Shown: positions 39,634-48,982, numbered from the stretch's first letter. The stretch: 64,000 nucleotides of DNA from Cognatishimia maritima (GCF_900129685.1 NZ_FQWM01000001.1:901059-965058), one strand, 5' to 3'. Notes: a model not told the origin generated them from the letters alone. Numbers and translations: made by a program.

Positions 39634-39660
39634 CCCTCCAGTGACTGGAACCTTTATGTA
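39630..39660 (+). promoter_or_regulatory. CueR-type promoter of copA
   Basis: -35 TTGACC (39630-39635), a 19-base spacer, -10 TATGTA (39655-39660). The spacer holds the dyad TCCAGT-G-ACTGGA (39637-39649). The overlong spacer with a central dyad is the hallmark of MerR-family activation, and the -35 plus dyad closely resemble E. coli PcopA. Confidence 0.88.
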
Positions 39661-39687
39661 GACGAGGCACTCGGAAGGAAATGAACG

Positions 39688-41937
39688 ATGGCCACGGATA
39701 CACTGACCCTAGAAATCGAAGGTATGACCTGCGCAGGCTGTGCCTCGCGCGTTGAAAAAGCTTTGGCGAAAGTTCCCGGAACGGACAGCGCCTATGTCAA
39801 CTTTGCGATCGGCAAAGCCTATTTGACCGGGGCCACGATCCCCGAGGCAGATGCCATTTCCGCCGTCAAATCGGCAGGCTATTCCGCCCATCTGCCAGAT
39901 AAGTCCGGTTCACAAACAGTCCAACAGAAACCGGCCCATGCCGCCCGCAATCGCGCCCTATTGGCCATCGCGTTGGCGCTGCCGGTATTTTTGATGGAAA
40001 TGGGCGGGCATTTGGTGCCTGCCTTCCACCACTGGCAGGTGATGACCTTTGGGCAGATGCCAGTCTGGGCGGTGCAATTTATCCTGACAACGCTGGTGCT
40101 TTTCGGCCCCGGCATTCGGTTTTTCCGCACGGGTCTGCCGCTGCTGTTCAAAGGCCAGCCGAATATGGACACGCTCGTTGCGCTTGGCAGCCTTGCCGCT
40201 TGGGCCTATTCGAGCCTCGTTCTATTCATGCCTGCATTGTTCCCGGAAGGCGCGCGCAACGTCTATTTCGAGGCCGCCGCCGTCATCGTTGCCCTTATTC
40301 TTCTGGGCCGCTGGCTCGAAGATCGCGCCCGCGCGCAGGCGGGATCCGCGATTGAGTTGCTGCTGGGCCAAATGCCAGACACGGCCACGATCCTTCAGAA
40401 AGGTGAACAGCGCGAGGTCCCGGTTGCAGCTTTGGCTGTTGGTGACATTGTGATCCTGAAACCTGGCGAACGCGCGCCAGTGGACGGAGAGATTGTTGAG
40501 GGCAGTTCTGACATCGATGAATCCATGCTGACCGGCGAACCCCTGCCGGTGGCCAAAACCATCGGTGATCGCGTGTCAGGCGGCACCACCAACGGCTCCG
40601 GCGCGCTGAACATCCGCGCAACAGACATTGGGGAAAACACCCTGCTAGCCCGCATCGTCAATACAGTGGAACAGGCACAGGCCACACGCCTGCCAATCCA
40701 ATCCATGGCGGATCGGGTTGTCTCGATCTTTGTGCCGATCGTGATTGCCATTGCGCTTGCGACCTTCGCCGCATGGTATGTCCTCGGCCCAGAACCCACG
40801 CTGACCCACGCCTTGATCGCGGCGGTATCGGTTCTGATCATTGCCTGCCCCTGTGCCATGGGGTTGGCCACACCCACCTCGATCATGGTCGGCAGCGGGC
40901 GCGGCGCAGAACTTGGTGTTTTGTTTGCACGCGGTGATGCTCTGCAACGCCTCGCCGAAGTTGACGTGGTTGCCTTTGACAAGACCGGCACTTTGACCCT
41001 TGGCAAACCCGAAATCGCTAACATTGCGACCCACCCCGACACAACTCGGGAAAACGTCCTGCAATTGGCCGCTGCCGTCGAAAGCGGCTCGGAACATCCG
41101 ATTGCCAAAGCCTTTCTGCGGGGAGCAGAGGGGTTGACCTTGCCTAAGGCCACAAATGTCAAAGCGCAAGTCGGACACGGGCTGAGCGCAGAGGTTGACG
41201 GCAAAACGGTCTACCTCGGCTCCATCGGCTTTGCCGAAGACCTCAAGCTGGATCTTGCGCCCTTTGCGGACGCACTTAATACGGCGGCTGAAAAAGGCCA
41301 GACGCCGGTCTTTCTTGCCGTCGAAGACGCGGTTCAAGCGGTCTTTGCCCTTGCAGATCAGATCAAACCAGAGGCCAAAGCCATGATCCGTACCCTTCAA
41401 GACAATGGCGTGCGCACGGCCTTGATCTCTGGTGACAGAGACGAAGCAGCCCGCCATATTGCCACGCAACTCGGCATCGACGAAGCCTTTGGCCGTGTCC
41501 TACCGGCAGAGAAGTCTGCAAAGATCAAAGTCTTGCAAGACAAGTTCGGCACCGTCGCCTTCCTTGGCGATGGTATGAACGACGCCCCGGCCTTGGCGCA
41601 GGCGGACGTTGGGATCGCCATGGGTGACGGGACTGACATTGCCATTGAAAGTGCCGATGTGGTGTTGATGTCGGGCGACTTGTCTTTGTTGCTAAAAGCA
41701 CGCGCGCTGTCCAAGGCAACGCTCAAAAATATCCGCGAAAACCTCTTTTGGGCCTTTGGCTACAACGTTCTGCTGATCCCGGTGGCCGCAGGGCTGTTCT
41801 ATCCTTGGCTCGGCTGGCAGCTGTCACCGATGTTGGGCGCAGGAGCGATGGCGCTAAGTTCGATCTTTGTGGTGATGAACGCCCTGCGGCTGCGTGGCTT
41901 TGGCACCTCACAGTCCCAACAAGGAGCAAGCGCATGA
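39688..41937 (+). CDS. copA: Cu(I)-exporting P1B-type ATPase
   Basis: A 749-aa copper efflux pump. One N-terminal heavy-metal-binding domain has CxxC at C15/C18 (GMTCAGC). The membrane CPC motif is [11 protein letters not shown], the phosphorylated aspartate lies in [15 protein letters not shown] is the HP locus, and [10 protein letters not shown] is the hinge. The order and count of membrane helices are those of CopA. It is transcribed from the CueR-type promoter and overlaps cueR by 4 bases, so sensor and pump are made together. Confidence 0.96.
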   Translation: MATDTLTLEIEGMTCAGCASRVEKALAKVPGTDSAYVNFAIGKAYLTGATIPEADAISAVKSAGYSAHLPDKSGSQTVQQKPAHAARNRALLAIALALPVFLMEMGGHLVPAFHHWQVMTFGQMPVWAVQFILTTLVLFGPGIRFFRTGLPLLFKGQPNMDTLVALGSLAAWAYSSLVLFMPALFPEGARNVYFEAAAVIVALILLGRWLEDRARAQAGSAIELLLGQMPDTATILQKGEQREVPVAALAVGDIVILKPGERAPVDGEIVEGSSDIDESMLTGEPLPVAKTIGDRVSGGTTNGSGALNIRATDIGENTLLARIVNTVEQAQATRLPIQSMADRVVSIFVPIVIAIALATFAAWYVLGPEPTLTHALIAAVSVLIIACPCAMGLATPTSIMVGSGRGAELGVLFARGDALQRLAEVDVVAFDKTGTLTLGKPEIANIATHPDTTRENVLQLAAAVESGSEHPIAKAFLRGAEGLTLPKATNVKAQVGHGLSAEVDGKTVYLGSIGFAEDLKLDLAPFADALNTAAEKGQTPVFLAVEDAVQAVFALADQIKPEAKAMIRTLQDNGVRTALISGDRDEAARHIATQLGIDEAFGRVLPAEKSAKIKVLQDKFGTVAFLGDGMNDAPALAQADVGIAMGDGTDIAIESADVVLMSGDLSLLLKARALSKATLKNIRENLFWAFGYNVLLIPVAAGLFYPWLGWQLSPMLGAGAMALSSIFVVMNALRLRGFGTSQSQQGASA

Positions 41938-42326
41938 ACATCGGTGACATTTCCAAGGCCTCTGGCCTGCCGACAAAGACCATCCGCTATTACGAGGATA
42001 TCGCCCTTGTCACCCCGAAACGCGGCGACAACGGCTACCGCAGCTTTTCCGAAACGGACCTGCGCCGCCTGCAATTCCTCGCCCGCGCACGCGCGCTGGG
42101 GTTCAGCATCGATGAATGCCGCAGGTTACTTGCGCTATATGACGACGCAGAGCGCAGCAGCGCCGAGGTCAAAGCGCTGGCACTGGAGCACCTCGCAGAT
42201 ATCGAACGCAAGATGGCCGACCTGCAAGGAATGCACGACACCCTCAGCACCCTGATCAAAGGGTGCGCAGGGGATCACCGCCCCGATTGCCCGATCCTTG
42301 AAGACCTCGCTGGCGAAATGACCTGA
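41934..42326 (+). CDS. cueR: MerR-family copper regulator CueR
   Basis: A 130-aa copper-sensing activator. It has the N-terminal [26 protein letters not shown] helix-turn-helix and a dimerisation helix. The metal-binding loop CAGDHRPDC places two cysteines 8 residues apart near positions 113-121, as in CueR. AAGGAG lies upstream of the ATG, which overlaps the copA stop. It should act on the promoter at 39630-39660. It completes a minimal copper-resistance operon; no csp or cusCBA genes are nearby. Confidence 0.94.
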   Translation: MNIGDISKASGLPTKTIRYYEDIALVTPKRGDNGYRSFSETDLRRLQFLARARALGFSIDECRRLLALYDDAERSSAEVKALALEHLADIERKMADLQGMHDTLSTLIKGCAGDHRPDCPILEDLAGEMT

Positions 42327-42410
42327 TCCAGCCGGGCTGGTCATTTAGGTGCAATGCACTATCTCGATCATTGGCGGCTGAAAGCCCGAAAATGAGAACA
42401 AGAGGCACAA

Positions 42411-43787
42411 ATGGGCAAGCATCTTCATTGGTTTCGCAAAGACCTGCGGCTGGCGGACAACCCGGCGCTGAGCCGCGCGGCCAAGGGGGACGTGCTGCCT
42501 GTTTACCTGTTTGACCCATCGGAACTGGCGGCAATGGGCGCGGCCAGCAAAGTCTGGCTTTTTCATAGCCTGCACGCGCTCAACCAATCGCTTGACGGGC
42601 AGTTGCGCCTCCTTTCAGGCCCGTCGCAAACAGCCTTGCCCGAATTCGTTGCCCAGAACGAAATCACCACGGTCACATGGACCCGCCGCTATGACCCGGC
42701 AGGCATTGAAATGGATCAAGCGCTAAAGGCGACGCTGCAAGGCAATGGCGTTGAGGTCCATAGCCTAAACGGTTCCCTGCTGTGGGAGCCTTGGGACGCC
42801 AAGAAACCTGACGGCACCCCCTACCGCGTCTTCACTCCGTTTTATAAACGCGGCTGCCAAGCTGCCGCCCCGCCGCGCGCACCTTTGCCCGCGCCCAAAC
42901 TGGATTTGGTGAAAAAGCCCCACGACGACCTCGCACTGCTGGATCAACTCCTGCCAGATCGCGACTGGCACGTTGACATGATGGATGGCTGGAATCCTGG
43001 CGAAGCCGGTGCAAGGATTGCGCTAGAAGCGTTTATTGATGGGCCGCTCGATGGTTACAAATCAGACCGCGACGTGCCCGCGGCGAACGCCACTTCGCGC
43101 CTTTCTCCGCATCTGCATTTTGGGGAAATCTCTCCGAACCAGATCTGGCACGCGATAGCAAAGCAACCCACCACCCACGACACCGCGCATTTCAAATCAG
43201 AACTGGCGTGGCGCGAGTTTTCCTATCACCTGCTCTACCGCCACCCGGACCTTGACCACAAAAACCTGAACGACAAATTTGATGCCTTCCCATGGCGCGA
43301 CGATGACGCAGCGCTCCAACGCTGGCAGCGCGGCCAGACCGGCATTCCGATTGTCGATGCGGGCATGCGAGAGCTGTGGCAAACGGGCTATATGCACAAC
43401 CGCGTGCGCATGATCGTCGCGTCTTTCCTGATCAAGAACCTGTTGATCCACTGGCGCGAGGGCCTCGCATGGTTCCACGACACACTGGTAGATGCCGACC
43501 CCGCCAATAACGCCGCCAGTTGGCAATGGGTCGCCGGATCAGGGGCCGACGCCGCGCCCTATTTCCGCATTTTCAACCCGGTCACACAGGCACGCAAGTT
43601 TGATGCAGAGGCCACCTATATCACAACCTACGTGCCAGAACTTGCGGCGCTGCCGGTGAAACACCGGCATGCCCCATGGGAGGCCCCGGCCGAGATCCGA
43701 AAGGCGCTCCAGGGCTATCCAGAGCCGCTTGTGGACCTCAAAGATTCGCGCGCCCGCGCCCTCGCGGCCTTCTCATCCCTGCCCTAG
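42411..43787 (+). CDS. phrB: Deoxyribodipyrimidine photolyase
   Basis: Blue-light repair of cyclobutane pyrimidine dimers with FAD. The 458-aa protein has the N-terminal antenna domain start HLHWFRKDLRLADNPAL. The C-terminal FAD domain carries SRLSPHLHFGEISPNQIW, the WREFSYHLLYRHP segment, TGIPIVDAGMRELWQTGYMHNRVRM and WFHDTLVDADPANNAASWQWVAGSG, the class I signature. It follows cueR by 84 bases on the same strand, perhaps as a separate unit. Confidence 0.95.
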   Translation: MGKHLHWFRKDLRLADNPALSRAAKGDVLPVYLFDPSELAAMGAASKVWLFHSLHALNQSLDGQLRLLSGPSQTALPEFVAQNEITTVTWTRRYDPAGIEMDQALKATLQGNGVEVHSLNGSLLWEPWDAKKPDGTPYRVFTPFYKRGCQAAAPPRAPLPAPKLDLVKKPHDDLALLDQLLPDRDWHVDMMDGWNPGEAGARIALEAFIDGPLDGYKSDRDVPAANATSRLSPHLHFGEISPNQIWHAIAKQPTTHDTAHFKSELAWREFSYHLLYRHPDLDHKNLNDKFDAFPWRDDDAALQRWQRGQTGIPIVDAGMRELWQTGYMHNRVRMIVASFLIKNLLIHWREGLAWFHDTLVDADPANNAASWQWVAGSGADAAPYFRIFNPVTQARKFDAEATYITTYVPELAALPVKHRHAPWEAPAEIRKALQGYPEPLVDLKDSRARALAAFSSLP

Positions 43788-43792
43788 GCCAT

Positions 43793-43807
43793 GTTATCGC
43801 AAACGGT
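43793..43807. promoter_or_regulatory. LacI-type operator copy 1 upstream of gap
   Basis: GTTATCGCAAACGGT. First of three near-identical sites with a central CG, typical of LacI/GalR-family operators, in the 160-base gap promoter region. Confidence 0.6.
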
Positions 43808-43814
43808 GTCGCCA

Positions 43815-43830
43815 CCGTTATCGCCAACGG
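43815..43830. promoter_or_regulatory. LacI-type operator copy 2 upstream of gap
   Basis: CCGTTATCGCCAACGG: outer arms CCGTT and AACGG are perfectly inverted around a central CG. It starts 24 bases after copy 1 (by the shared GTTATCGC). Confidence 0.65.
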
Positions 43831-43846
43831 TCCCATACACCCCGCC

Positions 43847-43858
43847 GTTATCGCTAAC
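43847..43858. promoter_or_regulatory. LacI-type operator copy 3 upstream of gap
   Basis: GTTATCGCTAAC: arms GTTA and TAAC around a central CG. It starts 30 bases after copy 2 and 102 bases before the gap start codon. Confidence 0.65.
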
Positions 43859-43948
43859 ACATTGACGAAAAAGGTGTTTTTTCTTTTTCTTGTGACAATT
43901 GAGGTCTATACCGCCCCCAAACCGGAATGATCGAGCGAGGACACTCAG

Positions 43949-44950
43949 ATGACCGTCACAGTTGGTATCAATGGCTTTGGCCGTATCGGACGCTGCACAT
44001 TGATGCACATTGCCGAAGCGGCGCGCGAGGATGTGAAAGTGGTGAAGGTCAACGCGACCGGCCCCATTGAAACCTCAGCCCACCTGATCCGCTATGACTC
44101 TGTCCACGGTCGTTTCGCCAATGACGTTGTCGTTCAAAATGGCACCATGGATGTCGGCCAAGGCCCGATGCGGATGTTCTCGACCTACGATATGGATGAC
44201 CTGGACTGGACCGGTGTCGACATCGTTCTGGAATGCACCGGCAAGTTCAACGATGGCCAAAAGGCGGCCAAACACCTCGAACGCGGCGCAAAGAAAGTCC
44301 TGATCTCTGCCCCAGCGAAAAACGTGCAGAAAACCGTGGTCTTCGGCGTCAACGACAATCTGCTGACCGCCAATGACAATATGATCTCTAACGGCTCCTG
44401 CACCACCAATTGCTTGGCCCCGCTGGCCAAAGTCCTGCACGAGGCGATTGGCATCGAAAACGGTCTGATGACCACGATCCACAGCTACACCGGCGACCAG
44501 CCGACGCTCGACCGTCGCCACGCCGACCTCTACCGTGCCCGCTCTGCCGCCATGGCGATGATCCCGACCTCCACCGGGGCGGCCAAGGCGCTTGGTGAAG
44601 TGCTGCCTGAACTTAAAGGCAAACTCGACGGCACCTCGATGCGCGTCCCGACACCAAACGTTTCTGCCGTGGACCTGACCTTCGTGGCCTCCAAAGACGT
44701 CACGGTCGAGGATGTGAACGAAGTGGTGCGCGAAGCTGCGGCGACCCATATGAAAGGCGTCTTGGGCTATGACCCAGAAGCCAAAGTGTCCATCGACTTC
44801 AACCACACCACCGAAAGCTCTATTTTTGCGCCCGACCAAACCAAGGTTGTTGGCGGCCGCACCGTGCGCGTTTTGGCATGGTATGACAACGAATGGGGCT
44901 TCTCTGCCCGTATGGCAGATGTCGCGGCCAAGATGGGGCAACTGATCTAA
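43949..44950 (+). CDS. gap: Glyceraldehyde-3-phosphate dehydrogenase, type I
   Basis: NAD(P)-dependent oxidation of glyceraldehyde 3-phosphate in glycolysis, or the reverse in gluconeogenesis. The 333-aa protein begins VGINGFGRIGR and has the catalytic cysteine in SNGSCTTNCLAP near residue 150 (the usual alanine is glycine), HSYTGDQPTLDRRHADLYRAR and WYDNEWGFSARM. GAGCGAGGA precedes the ATG. Three LacI-type operators upstream suggest carbon-source control, possibly by a CceR-like regulator as described in Rhodobacter. Confidence 0.97.
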   Translation: MTVTVGINGFGRIGRCTLMHIAEAAREDVKVVKVNATGPIETSAHLIRYDSVHGRFANDVVVQNGTMDVGQGPMRMFSTYDMDDLDWTGVDIVLECTGKFNDGQKAAKHLERGAKKVLISAPAKNVQKTVVFGVNDNLLTANDNMISNGSCTTNCLAPLAKVLHEAIGIENGLMTTIHSYTGDQPTLDRRHADLYRARSAAMAMIPTSTGAAKALGEVLPELKGKLDGTSMRVPTPNVSAVDLTFVASKDVTVEDVNEVVREAAATHMKGVLGYDPEAKVSIDFNHTTESSIFAPDQTKVVGGRTVRVLAWYDNEWGFSARMADVAAKMGQLI

Positions 44951-45041
44951 CAGCGGCCCACCGCCCACTATCTTATGTATAGTTGCGCCCTTCCGGGTCC
45001 CTCTGGCATAGTCTTGCCATCGGGCAAGAAGGGCACAACCA

Positions 45042-45185
45042 ATGACAAACTCACTCGCGATTAGTCTCGCGGCCTCGCTGATTGCAGCAGTTGGGGCAGA
45101 TCAGGTTTGGCTAGACGGCGACGGCGCACTGATGACAGCGCGCAAATTCGCCGAGATGGTCGAATACGTAGCGTTCTGGCGCTAG
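45042..45185 (+). CDS. Small hydrophobic protein, 47 aa
   Basis: Begins MTNSLAISLAASLIAAVGAD, a plausible membrane helix, and ends FAEMVEYVAFWR. AAGGG lies about 9 bases before the ATG. Small proteins with this shape and the same closing residues occur downstream of gap in other Rhodobacterales, so I judge it a real conserved gene. The function is unknown; a membrane peptide linked to gap is inferred from context only. Confidence 0.7.
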   Translation: MTNSLAISLAASLIAAVGADQVWLDGDGALMTARKFAEMVEYVAFWR

Positions 45186-45197
45186 ACACTTATCAAG

Positions 45198-47486
45198 CTA
45201 CACCGCCGTCATCGACACCTTAACCGCGACCCCGCCGGTCAATGGCTCTTGCCAGTTAAGCCGGATTTGATCGCCATTGCTCCCCTGTTGCAAATCCACA
45301 TAAGGCACCGCCCAGCGCGTCTGATTGGCAGATGTGCGCAAACGATCCGTTGTCACAACCGACTGCACCGACCGCGCCTGCCCGCCAAAGGGCAACTGCC
45401 CGCCGGTTTGCACGGTCCAACTGCTCGCCGCTGAATTCTGATCGTGGGTGACCATCAGCGGATTGTAGATCGGCGTCGTAATCTGATGGAAGGTATTGCC
45501 GTCCACTAGGATGTTCTTGCCCTTGGACATATCCAGCGACGCAAAGCTTTCATCCACCCGGTCCACCCGATCAATCGCGCCATCGACGCTGCGGAACTTG
45601 TTGCCGGTCACACTCAGCCCGCCAATGAAATGTCCGGCACCATAGGGTTTGACCACCAAATAGCCAAACCAAGACGCCACATCACCTGACAGGAATACAT
45701 TGTTGTCGATGCTTAGGGCTGCGAAGGAAAAGCCACTGCTAAAGTCAGGGGTCGCATCCCGCTCGTTTGTCCATTCGATCGAACAATTATCGACATAGTT
45801 GTCGGCAATCGTGGTCGAGCAATAACCCGAACAGACAACAATCCCCGCCGTCCGCACGCCATCTGGTTCGGAATCTCCTTGGAAAAAATGGTTGCCAATC
45901 ACCATATTATTGGACCCGCCCAAAACCGCGAAATGCCGAAACTGCGTCGCGCGGTTGTTGCGCAGTTTCACGTCGTTGGCGTTGGTGTTCAGCACAATGG
46001 TGCTACGATCCTGCGCCCGTTCATCTGCTTCGTCTGTCAGGAACTGGCAGCGGTCAATCAACATGCCCTGACAGCCCTCTCCATGGCTTGTGATCCCCCG
46101 GTCCTTGGGCCGCGTGATCCAGCTGTCGCGCACATGAAAGATCACCCCGGCGGGCGGCAAAAGGATGCCACTTGCCTTGCTGTTACACAGCAATTCCACA
46201 TGTGACAGAGAGAACCGCTGCAGCTTGCTGAAGCCCGAGAAATCCATGATGTATTTGAAACGCGTGAATGTGTAAGTCTGCGTGCCGACGGCGTCATAAA
46301 GCGGCGCACTCAACTCGATCTCTTGCGTCGCGTTGTTCTTGGACTTCACATAGACCTCACGCCCAACGCCATTGCCCGTCACCAAAGACCCAACCTGCAC
46401 ATTGGCCACATTGGTTACATTGGTCAGGACGCGCGCATTCGACGTCGAATAGGTCCCGCTGGAGGTGGCAACATCATCCTCCCAAGCGCTGTCGCCCGAC
46501 ACGTAAAACTGCGCATTGATGATATTGCGCCGCTGGGCATAACTGTCCCGATTGGGCACCAGCGCCTGCATATCCATCGGCTCTGTGATGGTAATCTTGC
46601 GCCCACCGCAATCCAGCGACTCGTGTTCGGCGCTATTGAGCAATGACTGAAACGCCTTTTCAAAGGCAAGTTGTTCATTGCCAAAAGCATCAATATAGGC
46701 GGGCAGATCGAAGTTCTTGGTCAGGCTAAAGATTGCCTCGCGCGGCATGGTCACGGTGCCCTCAAAACGGACGCGCTCGGTGAACACCATCCCCCCTGAC
46801 AAAAGGTATGTCCCAGCCGAGACCAGCACCGTGCGCCCGTTCGCAGCCGCATTAGCCGCCTCAAAGGCGGCGGTATCATCGGTCGTGCCGTCGCCAACAG
46901 CCCCGTAATCACGCACATCAACCATCGCCATCATGTCGCGATGAAAGGCCGAAGTCAGATCGACCACCTCAATATCGTCAATCCGCACGACACCCCCGGT
47001 CGCACCAGTCAGATCAAGCCCGATATGAGCGTAAATCGGCGTGGTCCCCCAGGCCATATCAACCCCACCCCGATTGCCAGACCCGATAATGGCCGTGACC
47101 TCGACAACCTCTCCGTATGAAGTCAGTGCAACAGTCGGCCCCACCTCGACCAAACCGGGCACATGGCTTTCGGTCCCATCCCCGGCCCAAGCAGCAATGC
47201 GCACATTGGGCAGCGCGCCACTCATGGCTTTGACCCGCGCCTTGATTTGCAGATAACACCCCGGTTGCAACGGCGTTTGCCCCATGTAACGCAAGCGCTG
47301 CGTGGCTTGGTTTTTCAACAGCTCCAAACAACCCGCAAAATCTGCATCCGCCGGCACATAGGCCGCATTCACCGCCCCATCGTAGGTCTCTGATCCGGGT
47401 GTCCCGTCCTCGCTTGACCAGACATTCAGCCCTGCCGAAAACGCAGGCGGCATCAATAGCAAACCCTCAGTGATAGCCTTGTTCAT
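45198..47486 (-). CDS. Right-handed beta-helix (pectate-lyase-superfamily) protein
   Basis: A 762-aa protein. Near residue 190 is VDVRDYGAVGDGTTDDTAAFEAA, the signature of the Pectate_lyase_3 / phage tailspike-type beta helix. Repeated NN/DN-rich strands follow (NDVKLRNNRAT, NNMVIGNHFF, TTIADNYVDN, ALSIDNNVF, SVTGNKF). The first 180 residues are a beta-sandwich-like region. There is no classical signal peptide. Such genes are common in Rhodobacterales outside prophages and no phage genes are near, so a polysaccharide-acting or surface role is likelier than a phage spike. Convergent with gap and the 47-aa gene. Confidence 0.8.
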   Translation of the reverse strand: MNKAITEGLLLMPPAFSAGLNVWSSEDGTPGSETYDGAVNAAYVPADADFAGCLELLKNQATQRLRYMGQTPLQPGCYLQIKARVKAMSGALPNVRIAAWAGDGTESHVPGLVEVGPTVALTSYGEVVEVTAIIGSGNRGGVDMAWGTTPIYAHIGLDLTGATGGVVRIDDIEVVDLTSAFHRDMMAMVDVRDYGAVGDGTTDDTAAFEAANAAANGRTVLVSAGTYLLSGGMVFTERVRFEGTVTMPREAIFSLTKNFDLPAYIDAFGNEQLAFEKAFQSLLNSAEHESLDCGGRKITITEPMDMQALVPNRDSYAQRRNIINAQFYVSGDSAWEDDVATSSGTYSTSNARVLTNVTNVANVQVGSLVTGNGVGREVYVKSKNNATQEIELSAPLYDAVGTQTYTFTRFKYIMDFSGFSKLQRFSLSHVELLCNSKASGILLPPAGVIFHVRDSWITRPKDRGITSHGEGCQGMLIDRCQFLTDEADERAQDRSTIVLNTNANDVKLRNNRATQFRHFAVLGGSNNMVIGNHFFQGDSEPDGVRTAGIVVCSGYCSTTIADNYVDNCSIEWTNERDATPDFSSGFSFAALSIDNNVFLSGDVASWFGYLVVKPYGAGHFIGGLSVTGNKFRSVDGAIDRVDRVDESFASLDMSKGKNILVDGNTFHQITTPIYNPLMVTHDQNSAASSWTVQTGGQLPFGGQARSVQSVVTTDRLRTSANQTRWAVPYVDLQQGSNGDQIRLNWQEPLTGGVAVKVSMTAV

Positions 47487-47597
47487 CCAATTCCCTTTCC
47501 TGATCCAGCGATAAGCGACAAGCGGCGGCGTGGATCAGGGTAGGCAAAAAGGGATTAAGCGCGGGTCATCTATGCGTTCGGTGACGGTTCAATGGGG

Positions 47598-47990
47598 TTA
47601 GGCAGCGGGCCCCAGCGGCACCATCCAAACACCATTGATGCGCCATTCTCCATCGATCTGGACAAGCTGGTATTCCAGCAAATGAGAGGCCCCGGACTGG
47701 TCGAGAAACAGCACCTGCTGACGGTAGCCGATTTCATCCTGCCGGGTCTGAAAATACCGGACCTCTTTTGGTTCAACCACCATGGGATAGCCCCTACGCA
47801 CCATGGCCTCAAACCGATCTTCGTCTCCAAAAATCCTTTGGATCGAGGGGCTTGCGTAGGAAAACGCTTTCGCGAAATCATCCTCAGAAAAGGCTGAAAT
47901 CTGCGCATCAATTGTGGCTTGGATGTCATCACCCTGCGCGTAGGCAACGCTCCCCAGCACCACTAAGACAACCGCAAACAATTTCCGCAT
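47598..47990 (-). CDS. DUF4864 domain exported protein
   Basis: A 130-aa protein with a signal peptide (KLFAVVLVVLGSVAYAQG) followed by a DUF4864 domain, an SnoaL-like small alpha-beta fold: IQATIDAQISAFSEDDFAKAFSYASPSIQ, then GYPMVV and EYQLVQIDGEWRINGVWM. The function is unknown. The ATG at 47990 has GGAGGG 8 bases upstream; the frame extends to 48032 without support. Confidence 0.87.
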   Translation of the reverse strand: MRKLFAVVLVVLGSVAYAQGDDIQATIDAQISAFSEDDFAKAFSYASPSIQRIFGDEDRFEAMVRRGYPMVVEPKEVRYFQTRQDEIGYRQQVLFLDQSGASHLLEYQLVQIDGEWRINGVWMVPLGPAA

Positions 47991-48047
47991 CTTCAGCCCT
48001 CCATTCCGAACAACTAGCGCGATTTTTACCAAAGGCCAGAGGCCGTT

Positions 48048-48359
48048 CTATCCGCAGCAAGACCGCGCCGTTGCATTGCCTTTGCAGCAATCCTCCAAAA
48101 GGTAGCGCGCCAAACCACCCATCGCTTCAAACCGCACCGCATAGCGCACGCTTCGGGACTGCTTTGTCGACGTGACCAGTCCCGCGTCCGCCAAGGCCGA
48201 AAGGTGAAACGAGGCGCGCGACGGCGTCGCCCCCAACCTTTCGGCAATCTCCCCCGCACTCAAGCCGTCAGGCCCTGCTTCCACCAAGGCTTTGACAACG
48301 CGCAAGCGGCTTTCGTTGGACAGCGCCGCAAAGGCGGTCAGGGCAGATGTCTCATCCAT
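48048..48359 (-). CDS. ArsR-family transcriptional regulator
   Basis: A 103-aa winged-helix regulator: LSAGEIAERLGATPSRASFHLSALADAGLVTSTKQSRSVRYAV is the recognition region. The C terminus carries two cysteine pairs (EDCCKGNATARSCCG), a possible thiol metal or metalloid site. It is divergent from the DUF6428 gene with two operators between them, so it probably represses both. No arsenic genes (arsC, acr3, arsB) are adjacent, so the ligand is uncertain. Confidence 0.9.
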   Translation of the reverse strand: MDETSALTAFAALSNESRLRVVKALVEAGPDGLSAGEIAERLGATPSRASFHLSALADAGLVTSTKQSRSVRYAVRFEAMGGLARYLLEDCCKGNATARSCCG

Positions 48360-48360
48360 A

Positions 48361-48378
48361 TTTCAAAATCTCTTGAAA
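48361..48378. promoter_or_regulatory. ArsR operator copy 1
   Basis: TTTCAA-N6-TTGAAA, perfect arms, immediately upstream of the arsR-family start codon. Its centre is 41 bases (about four turns) from copy 2. Confidence 0.75.
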
Positions 48379-48401
48379 CGTTAGCTTTCCCATGCAATAT
48401 A

Positions 48402-48419
48402 TTTCAAGAATCATTGAAA
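48402..48419. promoter_or_regulatory. ArsR operator copy 2
   Basis: TTTCAA-N6-TTGAAA with the same arms and spacer length as copy 1, 28 bases before the DUF6428 start codon. Confidence 0.75.
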
Positions 48420-48446
48420 TGAAAGCTCTAAACAGAAAGAGGACCC

Positions 48447-48932
48447 ATGCACCTAAATGATCTTGCCGATTTTCTGGCCGAACAGCCTGCCGACTTTCCG
48501 GTTGTCTATCACACCGCTGATGCGACCATCGGCGCGGGCTATCACCTGACCGAACTGAAATCAGCGCCCGTCACCAGCATTGATTGCGGTGGCAATGTCG
48601 CGCGATTTTCCGAAGTCACGATGCAACTGCTGGATGGGCGCGACGGCGCTTACATGAAGGCGGGCAAACTGCTTGGGATATTGCGGCACAGCCTAAAGGA
48701 AATCCCCGCCCTAAACGACGCAGAGGCGCGCGTGGAATTTTCTCATTCTAACAATGGATTAGAACTATTCGCCCTTGGGGAGCCAAAAGTGGACCGGAAA
48801 GTAGTGACGCTGCCGCTGATCGCGCTGGGCGCACAGTGTAAACCTGCTGTGGCGGCACGAAGCCGGTCAGTCTCACCCGCCCAAAGCGGCTGCTGCGGCG
48901 CAGCCTCAGGCTCAGGCGGGGGCTGTTGCTAA
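48447..48932 (+). CDS. DUF6428 family protein, cysteine-rich tail
   Basis: A 161-aa protein that habitually neighbours ArsR-family regulators. The core runs LNDLADFLAEQPADFPVVYHTADATIGAGYHLTELKSAPV, and includes IDCGGN and a LLDGRDGAYMKAGKLLGIL helix. The C terminus ends GCCGAASGSGGGCC, a double cysteine-pair tail likely to bind metal. The function is unknown; metal or metalloid handling is inferred from the tail and the regulator. It is closed by a hairpin terminator. Confidence 0.83.
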   Translation: MHLNDLADFLAEQPADFPVVYHTADATIGAGYHLTELKSAPVTSIDCGGNVARFSEVTMQLLDGRDGAYMKAGKLLGILRHSLKEIPALNDAEARVEFSHSNNGLELFALGEPKVDRKVVTLPLIALGAQCKPAVAARSRSVSPAQSGCCGAASGSGGGCC

Positions 48933-48935
48933 TGA

Positions 48936-48960
48936 AAAGCCCGGGCAAAACCCGGGCTTT
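48936..48960. terminator. Bidirectional terminator between DUF6428 gene and lysK
   Basis: AAAGCCCGGG (48936-48945), loop CAAAA, CCCGGGCTTT (48951-48960). Symmetric A and T ends allow use by both convergent genes. Confidence 0.82.
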
Positions 48961-48982
48961 CTCATAAATGCAGACTTAATCC

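Noticed and set aside
45198-47486. Prophage tailspike
   Set aside because: Only the beta-helix signature is shared; no phage structural, lysis or integrase gene lies nearby.
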